Shown: piece after piece, positions 44,601 through 53,848 of the stretch | Numbering within the stretch: the first letter of the stretch is position 1 | Layout: each line of letters starts with the position of its first letter | Origin: JAWKWH01 sp040830725 | Lineage (GTDB): Bacteria; Pseudomonadota; Alphaproteobacteria; Rhizobiales; Rhizobiaceae | Assembly: GCA_040830725.1 (NCBI GenBank) | Contig: JBFOMG010000009.1 | Span: 124,001-188,000, forward strand | Length of the DNA: 64,000 nt | Direction of reading: 5' to 3' | Notes under the pieces: model-generated | What the model saw: the letters and a program-made list of their open reading frames with translations, nothing else | Database searches by the model: none | What the model was told of the DNA's origin: nothing | Program-made: the position numbers and the translations under genes

Positions 44601-45092
44601 TTCGCGCACCGTGGCCACCCGGTCGAAGCCGTGGCCTTCGAGCCGCAAGGACAATTCCGACATGTCAATCCGATTGCCGGGCCGGGCGCTGAACCGCTGC
44701 GCTGCAATCGCCTCTCCAGGTGGTATGCGTTGAAGCAAGGCGTTGGCTGTTGTCAAAACAATGGCGGAGTGCGGCGCTTCCCGCAGAGCATTCATTTTTG
44801 CAAGGGCATCCAGGCGTCTTGCCGCCGCGTCGGCGCCAGGTGATACGCGGTCGTAGGGCAAGCAATCCCACGCCGGCAATTCCATCACCGGTAATGCGGG
44901 TTCCGCGAATTTCAACGCGTCGGTCAAAGCGACTAATCGCTGTCCGTCGCGGGCAACATAGAGTACCGGTCCCGGTGCGGTTTGCCGGGCGATTTCAGCC
45001 AGCGCGAAGGCTTCATAACCGTCGGCAATGCCGTCGATCATGATGGAAGCGGATTGATCGTTCCGCAGGCCGAGTTCAGGCAGGACAGGCAT
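41601..45092 (-). CDS. mfd: Transcription-repair coupling factor
   Basis: An 1163-residue translocase that removes RNA polymerase stalled at lesions and recruits UvrA. The UvrB-homology module is at the N-terminus. The RNA-polymerase-interacting (CarD-like) region is around ADHGIGRFVGLKTIEAAG. The RecG-like motor has Walker A GDVGFGKTEVALRAAF, DEEQ box IIDEEQHFGVKHKERL, the TLSATPIPRTLQLAL motif and QLRGRVGRS. A TRCF C-terminal domain follows. Length is normal. It starts four bases after the sdhE stop; the order sdhE-mfd facing recG is typical for rhizobia. Confidence 0.97.
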   Translation of the reverse strand: MPVLPELGLRNDQSASIMIDGIADGYEAFALAEIARQTAPGPVLYVARDGQRLVALTDALKFAEPALPVMELPAWDCLPYDRVSPGADAAARRLDALAKMNALREAPHSAIVLTTANALLQRIPPGEAIAAQRFSARPGNRIDMSELSLRLEGHGFDRVATVREVGEYAVRGGIIDLFAPGADEPLRLDFFGDTLESIRRFDPVTQRTSGQESELSLQPMSEITLSPEVISRFRRNYIEMFGAPSREDALYAAISEGRRFAGMEHWLPLFCDRLETVFDYLPNAPVVFEHLAHEAINERIDQIADYYDARQRQADGQGIGEAVPYKPVPPDLMFIKTADIEQASQQRTTIDLSPFDQPGGSGRKVVRGSSTQGRNFSAERANPDKNLFDHAAKHIADLRASGKRVLIAGWTDGSLTRLTEILGEHGLDNHVRVSSLPEMQAAPAAKIALATLRIESGFEAPDFVLVCEQDILGDRLVRRSRKKRAADFISEAASMSAGDIVVHADHGIGRFVGLKTIEAAGAPHDCLELRYAGDDRLFLPVENIELLSRYGSDAAEATLDKLGGVAWQSRKAKLKKKLLEMAGDLIRLAAEREMRGAPKITPPDGIYGEFAARFPYDETEDQQTAIDHVLDDLAAGRPMDRLVCGDVGFGKTEVALRAAFLAAMEGLQVAIVVPTTLLSRQHFRTFSDRFSGLPIKVRQASRLVGAKELSETKKGLADGTVDIVVGTHALLGSSISFNNLGLLIIDEEQHFGVKHKERLKTLKSDVHVLTLSATPIPRTLQLALTGVRELSLITTAPVDRLAVRTFISPFDPVVIRETLLREHYRGGQSFYVVPRISDLSEVKTFLDEQAPELKVATAHGQMPPGELDDVMNAFYDGMYDVLLSTTIVESGLAIPTANTLIVHRSDMFGLAQLYQLRGRVGRSKLRAYSLFTLPANRTLTTNAERRLKVLQSLDTLGAGFQLASHDLDIRGAGNLLGEEQSGHIREVGYELYQQMLEEAVAELKGEEEAADQGWSPQITIGTAVMIPENYVPDLQLRLGLYRRLGELHSAEEIDAMAAEMMDRFGPLPDEVQHLMKIVFIKSLCRTANVERLDAGPKGVVVQFRNNTFADPGALVGFISEQGSLAKIRPDQSVVFTRDWPNAEKRLSGSAVIMTRLAKLAEAT

Positions 45093-45096
45093 AGAG

Positions 45097-45387
45097 CTAA
45101 CGATCCTGACCGTCCGGGTGATAGTTTCTGATACGCTGCAACAGCGGAGTGTCGAACTCTGCAGGTGTTTCGCAACTGCCCGTCAGCCAGCCGAGAATCT
45201 CCGCGTCAGGCTGGTCCAGCAGGTGCTCAAAAATTGCCAACTCCGAGTTGTCGAGATTGGAAATCTCGGCATCTGCAAATGAACCAAGCAGCAGATCGGT
45301 TTCACGCATGCCGCGGTGCCAGGCGCGATATAGCGCCTTGCGTTGCCGGCCGCTCAATCCGGCGCTTGATCGGGTCATGCCTGTCAT
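45097..45387 (-). CDS. sdhE: Succinate dehydrogenase assembly factor SdhE
   Basis: A 96-residue protein that promotes covalent attachment of FAD to the SdhA flavoprotein. The diagnostic RGxxE motif is in YRAWHRGMRETDLLLGSF, and the downstream FEHLLDQPDAEILGWLTG completes the family pattern. ATG 45387 starts the gene, 117 bases from the divergent recG. The sdh genes themselves are outside the window. Confidence 0.95.
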   Translation of the reverse strand: MTGMTRSSAGLSGRQRKALYRAWHRGMRETDLLLGSFADAEISNLDNSELAIFEHLLDQPDAEILGWLTGSCETPAEFDTPLLQRIRNYHPDGQDR

Positions 45388-45504
45388 TGTCTGTTCCGAC
45401 TATTTGGTCTGGATAATTTGAGCCATCTGGTTTGGCCTGCATATAGCGGGTGGAAATGGCAAAGTCAGCCTTGCATGCTGCAAGTGCTGCCATAAACTTG
45501 GCCC

Positions 45505-47613
45505 ATGCGCCCCTCCCTGCTTGACCCCCTGTTCGCAGAAGCTGTCTCGCTAGACAAAGTGGGAGCTAAAACTGCCGAACTGATCAGACGGGTCATACCA
45601 TTTGACACCACCGATCGACCGGTCCGGGTTGGTGACATGATTTTCATCCTCCCGCACTCGCTGATTGACCGGCGAAACCGGCCCGGAGTGGCAGGTGGAG
45701 CTGAAGGCGCGATTGTAACGTTGGAGTTACGCGTCGGCCGGCATCAACCGGCACCTTATGGAAAGAAAAATGTCCCCTACCGGGTCTATGCATTCGACGA
45801 TACCGGCGAAATCGCCCTGACCTTTTTTCATGCCAGAAAGGCCTGGCTGGAGCGAACCATGCCGGTGGGTGCAGATATCATCGTCAGTGGCCGAATGGAG
45901 TGGTTCAACGGCCGGCCTTCCATGGTTCATCCAGACCACATCGCATTGGCCGAAAATGCCGATGAGCTACCGCTACTAGAACCCGTGTACCCGCTTACTG
46001 CCGGATTATCTGGCCGCATTTTGCGCAGGGCGGTAATTCAGGCGGTAGAGCGTGTACCGGATATGCCCGAATGGCTGGTACCCGAGTATGTCAGCAGGCA
46101 GACCTTTCCCGCATTTTCAGCGGCACTGAAGCGTCTGCACGAACCGGCCGGCCCGGAAGATGTGATGTTGGAAAACCCGGCGCGCAGGCGTCTTGCCTAT
46201 GACGAGTTACTTGCGGGTCAACTATCGCTGGCCTTGGTGCGTGCGCGTATGAAGCGGCAGACCGGACGGCCTGTAGTCGGGACCGGGGAAATAAGGCAGA
46301 AAATCCTGAAACGGATTCCCTATTCGCTGACCAGAACGCAGGAGCAGGCACTGGCTGAAATCGGCGCTGATCTGGAGGAGCCGGATCGAATGCTGCGTTT
46401 GCTGCAGGGTGATGTCGGCTCCGGCAAGACCATTGTTGCGCTGCTTGCGATGGCACAAGCGGTGGAAGCCGGTGGGCAGGCTGCGCTTTTGGCGCCAACG
46501 GAAGTGCTTGCGCGTCAGCACTTGGCAACCATTGAGCCCATTTTGGAACCGATTGGTCAGCGTGTGGCGATATTGACCGGACGCGAAAAGGGCAAGCAGC
46601 GCGATGAAATTCTCTCCGGACTGGAGGATGGTTCGATCGGCTTCGTTGTAGGCACCCATGCGCTCATCCAGGAAGGCGTTCAATTCAAGAACCTGCTGTT
46701 TGCCGTCATCGACGAGCAGCACCGCTTTGGCGTGCACCAGCGTTTGGCGATGACTGCAAAGGGTACCGCGCCGGACATGCTGGTGATGACGGCAACGCCC
46801 ATTCCGAGAACGCTTGTGTTGACTGCCTATGGCGATATGGATGTGTCTCAATTAACCGAAAAACCGGCCGGTCGGCAGCCGATATCCACCGTTTCCCTTC
46901 CGCTGGAACGGTATCAGCAACTCGTCAGCCGTATTGAGAATGCCGTGTCGGAGGGTCAGAAAGTCTACTGGATCTGCCCACTCGTTGAAGAGTCCGAAGA
47001 GATTGAACTGACTGCCGCAGAAGATCGTTTCGCAGCGCTTCAACCGGTATTTGGCGACAGAATAGGCCTTGTACATGGACGGATGAAAGGTGCTGACAAG
47101 GATGCAGCGATGGCGGCCTTCAAATCAGGCGAAACGCGCGTCTTGATTGCAACGACTGTCATAGAGGTTGGTGTTGATGTTCCGGATGCAACAATCATCG
47201 TAATTGAACATGCCGAACGATTTGGCTTGGCACAGTTGCATCAACTGCGCGGGCGTGTGGGCCGGGGTGACAAACAGTCCAGTTGCGTACTGCTCTACAA
47301 AGCGCCGCTTGGCGAGATTGCCCGGCAAAGGCTTGATGTCTTGCGCAACACTGAAGATGGCTTCCGGATTGCTGAAGAAGACCTGAAACTGCGTGGCGAA
47401 GGCGAGTTGCTCGGCACAAGGCAATCAGGCAGTCCAGGATTCCGGGTTGCCCGATTGGAAGCGCATGGCGATCTCCTGCAAACGGCACGCGACGATGCGC
47501 GTTTGGTGTTGCAGAGCGACCCGGAACTGCGGTCACCGCGCGGTGAAGCTTTGAGGCTTTTGCTTTACCTGTTCGGTCGCGACGAAGCCGTGCGCCTGCT
47601 CAGTGCGGGGTAG
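45505..47613 (+). CDS. recG: ATP-dependent DNA helicase RecG
   Basis: A 702-residue helicase that regresses stalled forks and processes Holliday junctions. The N-terminal wedge/OB-fold region contains VGDMIFILPHSLIDRR and related strands. The helicase core has Walker A LLQGDVGSGKTIVALLAM, motif II VIDEQHRFGVHQRLAM, motif III MTATPIPRTL, and motif VI QLRGRVGRGDKQSSC. ATG 45505 is the start. It is divergent from sdhE-mfd, and its 3' end overlaps DUF502 tail to tail by 14 bases. Confidence 0.97.
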   Translation: MRPSLLDPLFAEAVSLDKVGAKTAELIRRVIPFDTTDRPVRVGDMIFILPHSLIDRRNRPGVAGGAEGAIVTLELRVGRHQPAPYGKKNVPYRVYAFDDTGEIALTFFHARKAWLERTMPVGADIIVSGRMEWFNGRPSMVHPDHIALAENADELPLLEPVYPLTAGLSGRILRRAVIQAVERVPDMPEWLVPEYVSRQTFPAFSAALKRLHEPAGPEDVMLENPARRRLAYDELLAGQLSLALVRARMKRQTGRPVVGTGEIRQKILKRIPYSLTRTQEQALAEIGADLEEPDRMLRLLQGDVGSGKTIVALLAMAQAVEAGGQAALLAPTEVLARQHLATIEPILEPIGQRVAILTGREKGKQRDEILSGLEDGSIGFVVGTHALIQEGVQFKNLLFAVIDEQHRFGVHQRLAMTAKGTAPDMLVMTATPIPRTLVLTAYGDMDVSQLTEKPAGRQPISTVSLPLERYQQLVSRIENAVSEGQKVYWICPLVEESEEIELTAAEDRFAALQPVFGDRIGLVHGRMKGADKDAAMAAFKSGETRVLIATTVIEVGVDVPDATIIVIEHAERFGLAQLHQLRGRVGRGDKQSSCVLLYKAPLGEIARQRLDVLRNTEDGFRIAEEDLKLRGEGELLGTRQSGSPGFRVARLEAHGDLLQTARDDARLVLQSDPELRSPRGEALRLLLYLFGRDEAVRLLSAG

Positions 47614-48304
47614 TTTCCAACTGCTTTTCATCGGCCTCTTCTGCCAATGCTTCGAGCCGCTTCTGGTATTCCGGTGTCACCAAACCGGCCGAGATGACCA
47701 ATTTGGCCCCCTCTTCCACCGACATCGACAGAATTTTGACATCGCTTTTCGGAACAAACAGCAGAAAACCAGAGGTCGGATTGGGTGTGGTAGGCAGGAA
47801 TACTGCCGTTGTCTTGCCGACCTTGCCCTGCAATTCCTCGTCAATCTCGCCTTCCGATTCGGTGGCGATGAACACAATGGCCCATAGACCCTTGCGTGGA
47901 TACTCAATCAGCCCGACCTGCTTGAAGGTGTTGGTCCGTTCAGAAAGAACCGTCTCCAAAATCTGCTTCAGCACTCCGTAGATATTGCGCACCAGTGGCA
48001 TTCGACCAAGCATGTATTCGCCGTAGTTGACGATGGTGCGGCCGATGATGTTGGCGGTCATGAAACCGATCAGCGTGATCAGTATCAGGGCAACGACTAG
48101 CCCGAAGCCGGGTATGGAGAACGGCAGGTAGGTGTCCGGATTGTATATTTCGGGAATGTAAGGCTTGACCCAGGAATCTGCCCATCCAATGAAAGACCAG
48201 GTCAGGTAAGCCGTCACTGCCAGTGGCGCACAAACGATGAAGCCGGTCAGGAAATAGTTCCTGAGCCGCATGACACCGGAAATTTTTTTGGGCGAATCGC
48301 TCAT
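47600..48304 (-). CDS. DUF502 membrane protein
   Basis: A 234-residue protein with two membrane helices near the N-terminus (about 15-38 and 66-92) and a conserved cytoplasmic domain beginning IYGVLKQILETVLSERTNTF, followed by YPRKGLWAIVFIATE and the loop FLPTTPNPTSGFLLFVP, the family signature. Function is unknown; plant relatives (COV1) affect trafficking. Its position between recG and glmS is conserved in rhizobia. It starts at ATG 48304, with no strong ribosome site. Confidence 0.9.
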   Translation of the reverse strand: MSDSPKKISGVMRLRNYFLTGFIVCAPLAVTAYLTWSFIGWADSWVKPYIPEIYNPDTYLPFSIPGFGLVVALILITLIGFMTANIIGRTIVNYGEYMLGRMPLVRNIYGVLKQILETVLSERTNTFKQVGLIEYPRKGLWAIVFIATESEGEIDEELQGKVGKTTAVFLPTTPNPTSGFLLFVPKSDVKILSMSVEEGAKLVISAGLVTPEYQKRLEALAEEADEKQLETTPH

Positions 48305-48386
48305 ATTTCCTCAATGCACGACCGTTCGGGCATCTCACATGTAGTGCAGCGCCAGCCGATTTTGAACATCTTTTTGTATGTGGGCG

Positions 48387-50210
48387 CTATTCGACAGTTA
48401 CCGATTTGGCCAGATTGCGCGGCTGATCAACGTCCGTGCCCATAATGACTGCCGTGTGATAGGCCAGAAGCTGGACCGGAATGGTATAGACTATCGGCGC
48501 GATAAATTCTGGAACGTCCGGCATGACAATGGTTTCCAGCGTATCGACAGTGGCCCGGCGTGTGCCGGTTTCATCGGTTATCAGGATGATGTTGCCACCG
48601 CGTGCTGCAACTTCCTGCATGTTGGATACAGTTTTGTCGAATATCCGGTCATGCGGAGCGATCACGACTACCGGCATCGTTTCATCAATCAACGCGATAG
48701 GTCCGTGTTTCAGTTCGCCCGCAGCGTATCCTTCAGCATGAATATAGGAGATTTCCTTAAGCTTGAGTGCGCCTTCAAGCGCCAACGGATAGCTGGTGTC
48801 GCGCCCAAGGTACAAAACATGACGCACGGTCGAGAGGTGCCGTGCGACCGAATGAATCTGTTCATCGAGTTTCAATGCCTGGCTGGCAAATCTCGGCGCT
48901 TCCGACAGTTCCCGGACAAGCGATTTTTCCGTTGCGGGGTCGAGCAGGCCTTTTGCCTTTGCTGTCGCCAGCGCCAGAGCCGCAAGTACGGACAATTGGC
49001 AGGTAAGAGCCTTGGTTGAAGCAACGCCGATTTCCGGTCCCGCCAGCGTCGGGAACACCGCATCCGATTCGCGTGCGATCGTCGAACCGCGCACGTTGAC
49101 GATCGACATGATGGGAACGCCCTCGTCGCGGCAATATCGCAACGAGGCAAGCGTGTCGGCAGTTTCTCCCGACTGGGAAATGAACAGCGCTGCAGAATCG
49201 GCTGGCAACGGCATTTCGCGGTAGCGAAATTCCGAAGCGATATCGATATCGACAGGAACACGCGCATATCGTTCGAACCAGTATTTGGAAACAAGACCCG
49301 CCAGATAGGCCGTGCCGCATGCGGAAATGGCCAGCCGTTGCAGTTTTGCCAGATCAAAGGGCAGATCCAGAGGTCTGACGGTACCAGCGGCAAAATCCAG
49401 ATAGTGGGCCAGTGTGTGGGAAATGACTTCCGGTTGTTCATGGATTTCCTTCTCCATGAAGTGACGGTGATTGCCCTTGTCGACCATCAACGCTGAACCG
49501 ACTGATTTTTGCCGCGCTCTTTCGACGGCGGCGCCCGAAGCGTCAAAAACCTCTACCGATTGTGAGGTGACCACCGCCCAATCACCATCTTCCAGATAGG
49601 TGATTTCGTCAGTGAAAGGCGCGAGCGCGATCGCGTCGGATCCAACATACATTTCGCCTTCGCCAAAGCCGACGGCCAGCGGTGGTCCGTGTCGAGCCGC
49701 CAACATCAGATCGTCATGTCCGGCGAAAATCACCGCAAGCGCGTAGGCACCCTCCAGCCGGCGCAAAGTTGCCTGCATTGCTTCGTTGGGTGAAAGTCCG
49801 GAATCCAGATGGCGGGCCAGCAACTGCGCCACAATTTCGGTGTCGGTCTGTGTAGTGAATTCAGCGCCTGAGGCGGCCAGTTCATCGCGCAGTTCAGCAA
49901 AATTCTCGATGATGCCGTTGTGAACCACCCCGACCTTGCCGGCAAAATGCGGGTGGGCATTGTTTTCGGTCGGCGCGCCATGGGTAGCCCAACGCGTATG
50001 GCCGACACCTATAGTTCCTTCGAGAGGCTGTTGTTTCAGGCGTTCCTCAAGATTGACCAGTTTGCCTTCAGCTCGGCGCCGGTCAAGCTTTCCGCCCTCT
50101 AACGTGGCAACTCCAGCCGAATCGTAACCGCGATATTCAAGCCGCTTGAGCGCATCAACGAGTAGCGGAGCTACCGGCTGACGCCCGATTATCCCGACAA
50201 TTCCGCACAT
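48387..50210 (-). CDS. glmS: Glutamine--fructose-6-phosphate aminotransferase (isomerizing)
   Basis: Makes glucosamine-6-phosphate from fructose-6-phosphate and glutamine, the first committed step to UDP-GlcNAc; 607 residues. The N-terminal amidotransferase starts MCGIVGIIGRQPVAPLLV with Cys2 as nucleophile and GHTRWATHGAPTENNAHPH. Two SIS domains include LFISQSGETADTLASLRYC and the C-terminal DQPRNLAKSVTVE. ATG 50210 is required to expose Cys2; the TTG six bases earlier is rejected. GGGG upstream gives a ribosome site. It follows glmU in the same direction. Confidence 0.97.
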   Translation of the reverse strand: MCGIVGIIGRQPVAPLLVDALKRLEYRGYDSAGVATLEGGKLDRRRAEGKLVNLEERLKQQPLEGTIGVGHTRWATHGAPTENNAHPHFAGKVGVVHNGIIENFAELRDELAASGAEFTTQTDTEIVAQLLARHLDSGLSPNEAMQATLRRLEGAYALAVIFAGHDDLMLAARHGPPLAVGFGEGEMYVGSDAIALAPFTDEITYLEDGDWAVVTSQSVEVFDASGAAVERARQKSVGSALMVDKGNHRHFMEKEIHEQPEVISHTLAHYLDFAAGTVRPLDLPFDLAKLQRLAISACGTAYLAGLVSKYWFERYARVPVDIDIASEFRYREMPLPADSAALFISQSGETADTLASLRYCRDEGVPIMSIVNVRGSTIARESDAVFPTLAGPEIGVASTKALTCQLSVLAALALATAKAKGLLDPATEKSLVRELSEAPRFASQALKLDEQIHSVARHLSTVRHVLYLGRDTSYPLALEGALKLKEISYIHAEGYAAGELKHGPIALIDETMPVVVIAPHDRIFDKTVSNMQEVAARGGNIILITDETGTRRATVDTLETIVMPDVPEFIAPIVYTIPVQLLAYHTAVIMGTDVDQPRNLAKSVTVE

Positions 50211-50386
50211 CTCCAAACCCCATTAATTCCCAATCCGCGCCTACCGGCATAGAAGCTGCCCGTCTGCCGGAAAAGACACATTTGATTTCGAGTCATTTCA
50301 ATCTTCGCCGCACCAAATAATACGCCCTTGAGGCCAAGAATGGGTGATTTTCGGTAAAATTGGTGAATTTCAGGCAACGAGGAAGT

Positions 50387-51742
50387 CTATTTTTCTTTCT
50401 TTCGGGCTGCATTTCGCTTGTTGATTTCGGCAGCCTTGCCCTTCCGGACTGTTTCCTCATTTGCCCGGCCAAAAGCCAGGGCGTCTGCCGGCACATCGCG
50501 GGTGATAACACTGCCGGCGGCAACCAGCGCCCGGTCACCGATGTTGACCGGAGCCACGATCGCTGAATTGGAACCAATGAATGCGCCATCACCAATACTG
50601 GTCTGGTATTTGTTGTAGCCATCATAGTTGCAGGTGATCGTACCTGCTCCAATGTTGGCCCTGGCCCCGATCGACGCATCACCAATATAGGTCAGATGGT
50701 TGACCTTGGCGCCCTCGCCGAGGCTCGCTTTTTTTATTTCGCAGAAGTTGCCAACCTTGCTGCCGGAGGCAAGTTCGGCACCCGGTCGCAATCGCGCATA
50801 GGGACCAACTTCTGCACCGTCGGCAATTGTCGCGCCCTCGATATGCGAATAGGCCCGAACACGGACGCTGTTGCCAATTTTCACACCGGGGCCGAACCAG
50901 ACATGCGGCTCAATGGTGCTATCAGCGCCGATTGCCGTGTCATGGGACAAGAAGACCGTTTCCGGCGCTTGCATGGAGACACCGGCATGCATCAATTCCC
51001 CGCGTCTGCGTTGCTGCCAAATGTTCTCCGCGCCGGCCAGTTCTGCCCTGTTGTTGATGCCCAGCAGTTCCTCGTACGGTACCTCCAGTGCCTCCACCCG
51101 CAAACCTTTGGCATGGGCAATCTCAACCACATCGGTCAGATAATATTCACCTTTGGCATTGTCATTGCCAATTGCGTCGAGCAGTTCAAGCGCGTTTTGG
51201 CCTGAAATGCCCATCAGCCCACCATTGCAGAAGGTGATTTTGCGTTCGTCGTCGTCGCAGTCCTTTTCCTCGCGGATGGCGACCAGCCTGCCATTTTCCT
51301 CGATCAGGCGGCCATAACCGGTTGGATCTTCCGTTTGAAAACCCATGACCGTGACCGCGGAGCCATCTGCCAGTTTTGCCCTCGCTTTCAACAATGTTTC
51401 GGCGGTGACCAGAGGCGTATCTCCGAACACGATCAGAACATCGTCAAAACCTCGTGCAATCGCCTCACGCGCTGCCAATACGGCATGGCCGGTTCCCAGC
51501 CTCTGCATCTGCTGATGAAATACGACCTGAGTGTCAAAGGGCGCAACTGCATCGCGCACCGCATCACCGCCACGGCCCGTCACGATTGAAATCGTGGCGG
51601 CTCCGGCATCCGCTGTTGTTTTTACAACGTGCGCTATCATCGGCGCCCCGGCAACAGGATGCAAAACCTTCGGCACCCCACTTTTCATTCGTGTACCGTC
51701 ACCGGCGGCTAGAATGATGGATAGACAGGTTCTGGTTTGCAT
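50387..51742 (-). CDS. glmU: Bifunctional GlmU (acetyltransferase/uridylyltransferase)
   Basis: Acetylates glucosamine-1-phosphate and transfers UMP to give UDP-GlcNAc; 451 residues. The N-terminal pyrophosphorylase motif is LAAGDGTRMKSGVPKVLHPV. The C-terminal left-handed beta-helix shows hexapeptide repeats, ANIGAGTITCNYDGYNKYQT and FIGSNSAIVAPVNIGDRALV. ATG 51742 fits the family start MQTRTCLSIILAAG; the open frame continues 14 codons further. A 176-base gap separates it from glmS. It is divergent from the EamA transporter. Confidence 0.97.
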   Translation of the reverse strand: MQTRTCLSIILAAGDGTRMKSGVPKVLHPVAGAPMIAHVVKTTADAGAATISIVTGRGGDAVRDAVAPFDTQVVFHQQMQRLGTGHAVLAAREAIARGFDDVLIVFGDTPLVTAETLLKARAKLADGSAVTVMGFQTEDPTGYGRLIEENGRLVAIREEKDCDDDERKITFCNGGLMGISGQNALELLDAIGNDNAKGEYYLTDVVEIAHAKGLRVEALEVPYEELLGINNRAELAGAENIWQQRRRGELMHAGVSMQAPETVFLSHDTAIGADSTIEPHVWFGPGVKIGNSVRVRAYSHIEGATIADGAEVGPYARLRPGAELASGSKVGNFCEIKKASLGEGAKVNHLTYIGDASIGARANIGAGTITCNYDGYNKYQTSIGDGAFIGSNSAIVAPVNIGDRALVAAGSVITRDVPADALAFGRANEETVRKGKAAEINKRNAARKKEK

Positions 51743-51835
51743 GCGGCTGATTCCGTCAATTGGCGATTTGGTGGCTTGTAACATCGCCTTTCGCGGTCCA
51801 AAAGCACCCGGCTTGCAAAAATCGGGGGGCGGTAA

Positions 51836-52753
51836 ATGAGCATAGCACAGGACAAAAGCGGCACGGGACCGGTCGCCTACATTGTCATGGCGCTGACGCC
51901 TCTTTTCTTTTCAACCAATCTGATTTTCGGCCGTGGTGTCTCTGGTGATGTCGCGCCGTTCACACTGGCTTTTCTGCGCTGGTTGGCGGTTGCGATAGTA
52001 CTTTTTCCGCTGTTATGGCAGGCACGAACCCAGATTCAGGCAATTTCCACCTCCGGCTTCGGCCGAATCTGCGTTCTTGGATTTCTCGGGATGTGGGTCT
52101 GCGGTGCGCTGGTCTATGTCGCATTGGACTATACCACCGCAACCAATGCCACACTCATCTACACCACCTCCTCGGTAATGATCATTCTGATTGAGTTTCT
52201 GTTTTACGGCCGTAAAAGCAATTGGCGCGAGGCGGTCGGAATTGTCATGGCGATGGCAGGCATTGTGGTGATCGTCGTGAAAGGAAGTCTGGAATTGCTG
52301 CTGTCGCTGACGTTCAACCCGGGTGATCTGATCATTCTGATCTCGGCGTTATCCTGGGCGGTTTACTCGGTACTGCAGCGGCGCGGTGAGGTTGCCTCAA
52401 TCCCAACGTTACCTGCGCTCGCGCTCATATCAGCGGTCGGCGCGGTTTGGTTGCTGCCCTTTGCGATCTGGGAGTTTTCCAGCGGACAGGAAATGCCGGA
52501 AACCCGGCACGCCTGGGGCAGTATCGCCGGCATCATTGTGTTTGCTTCCCTGCTTGCGTTTTCGGGCTTTCAGTTTGGTGTGCGCCATCTCGGTGCGCCG
52601 GTCGCCGGCATTTTCATGTACATGCTGCCAGTCTACGGGGTGGCACTGGCGATGATTTTTCTCGGCGAACGGCTGGAATTCTACCACCTTGCCGGTGCGG
52701 CGCTGGTCATGGGCGGTATCGTATCGGCCACCTTGCCGATGCGCTTAACCTAG
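51836..52753 (+). CDS. EamA/DMT-family transporter
   Basis: A 305-residue inner-membrane protein with ten predicted helices in two EamA repeats. The first repeat has LFFSTNLIFGRGVSGDVAPF and the second begins around LIILISALSWAVYSVLQRRG. The C-terminal LAMIFLGERLEFYHLAGAAL is the conserved end of the second repeat. These carriers export amino acids or metabolites, and the substrate is not inferable. The start ATG 51836 has GGGGGCGG upstream. The end overlaps ccdA tail to tail by nine bases. Confidence 0.9.
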   Translation: MSIAQDKSGTGPVAYIVMALTPLFFSTNLIFGRGVSGDVAPFTLAFLRWLAVAIVLFPLLWQARTQIQAISTSGFGRICVLGFLGMWVCGALVYVALDYTTATNATLIYTTSSVMIILIEFLFYGRKSNWREAVGIVMAMAGIVVIVVKGSLELLLSLTFNPGDLIILISALSWAVYSVLQRRGEVASIPTLPALALISAVGAVWLLPFAIWEFSSGQEMPETRHAWGSIAGIIVFASLLAFSGFQFGVRHLGAPVAGIFMYMLPVYGVALAMIFLGERLEFYHLAGAALVMGGIVSATLPMRLT

Positions 52754-53485
52754 CTGACCAAGCAAAGGGAATGTTTCAAGCAGGAAGAACGCGATTGTCT
52801 GCATGCCACCGGTGAGAAACAGAACGCCAGCCAGGACAAGCAGCCCGCCCATGACTTTCTCCACCTTGTCCATGTGAACGCGGAAACGGCCCAAAAACCG
52901 CATGAACGCGCCCGAGAATGCGCTTGCGAGCAAAAACGGAATGCCCAGACCGGCTGAATATGCGGCCAGAAGCAACGCGCCTTCGCCGACGGTTTCACGC
53001 CCTCCGGCAAGCGTCAGGATCGGTCCCAAAACCGGACCGATGCATGGGGTCCATCCGAAAGCGAATGCCAGGCCCATGACATAGGCGGCGCCCATATTTG
53101 CAGGCTTGCCGCCGGCCTGAAAGCGCGCCTCGCGCGACAATAACGGGATGCGAATGATGCCCAGAAAGTTCAATCCCATGAGGATGATGACCAGCCCGGC
53201 CACGACGGCGATCTCGTTTTGCCAGGCGCGCAGGAACGAACCGATGGTCGAGGCACCTGCGCCAAGCGCAACGAACACGGTCGAAAATCCCAGTACAAAA
53301 GCAATAGATGCTCCCATCAGCGCCGAGCGGTAGCCGGTACTTTCGCGGTTCGAATCACCGCGAAAATCGTCGACGGATATACCCGCCATGTAGCAAAGAT
53401 AGGGTGGTACGAGCGGCAACACGCAGGGCGACAGGAACGACAGCGCGCCGGCGCCGATGGCGCTCAGATATCCGACGTCAAGCAT
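52745..53485 (-). CDS. ccdA: Cytochrome c biogenesis protein CcdA
   Basis: A 246-residue inner-membrane thiol-disulfide exchanger that passes electrons from thioredoxin to periplasmic proteins for haem attachment. The redox cysteines are in GALSFLSPCVLPLVPPY and FAFGWTPCIGPVLGPIL, on helices 1 and 4 of six. ATG 53485 gives the normal N-terminus MLDVGYLSAIGAGALSFLSP; the frame is open 27 codons further up without family character. It stands alone: no ccm genes adjoin. Confidence 0.94.
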   Translation of the reverse strand: MLDVGYLSAIGAGALSFLSPCVLPLVPPYLCYMAGISVDDFRGDSNRESTGYRSALMGASIAFVLGFSTVFVALGAGASTIGSFLRAWQNEIAVVAGLVIILMGLNFLGIIRIPLLSREARFQAGGKPANMGAAYVMGLAFAFGWTPCIGPVLGPILTLAGGRETVGEGALLLAAYSAGLGIPFLLASAFSGAFMRFLGRFRVHMDKVEKVMGGLLVLAGVLFLTGGMQTIAFFLLETFPLLGQLG

Positions 53486-53781
53486 GTGCGTTTTCCATCG
53501 TTGATGATTTCCCGCAAGGCCGTTCAGCCTCCATTCAATTGTTCCTATAACGCGCCGGTTCTTCACGCGCCAATCACCTAATTGTCGCTATCTGTTTGAC
53601 AACAGGCCATTAACGGTTGAGTTTGGGACCTCCCCGGCGTCACTTTTTTGAGCCGTGGTTGCGGGGCTGCTCATTTGCAAACTGCAGACGTTGCGGTTGA
53701 ACGTATGTCCTGACACGCCAGCGGGGAAGAACCCGGGTTTTGTGCACGATTTCAACGAAGCGGAAACGAGGCATTTTGCGG
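53486..53781. other. Gene-free gap upstream of tRNA-Lys
   Basis: About 360 bases separate ccdA from tRNA-Lys. Its last part holds the tRNA promoter described separately. In the rest I see no convincing coding frame, no tRNA or known RNA fold, and no repeat; a ccdA promoter reading leftwards should lie near 53500-53600 but cannot be fixed by eye. Confidence 0.5.
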
Positions 53782-53810
53782 TTGACCGGGTTGGTGTTGC
53801 TCCCTATGTT
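53782..53810 (+). promoter_or_regulatory. Sigma-70-type promoter for tRNA-Lys
   Basis: TTGACC (53782-53787) and TATGTT (53805-53810) are separated by exactly 17 bases, a strong match to -35 and -10 boxes. Transcription would start near 53817, about 30 bases before the tRNA 5' end. Confidence 0.65.
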
Positions 53811-53848
53811 CCGCGCACTTTCGGGCGGTCGGATTGAACCGCCGACGG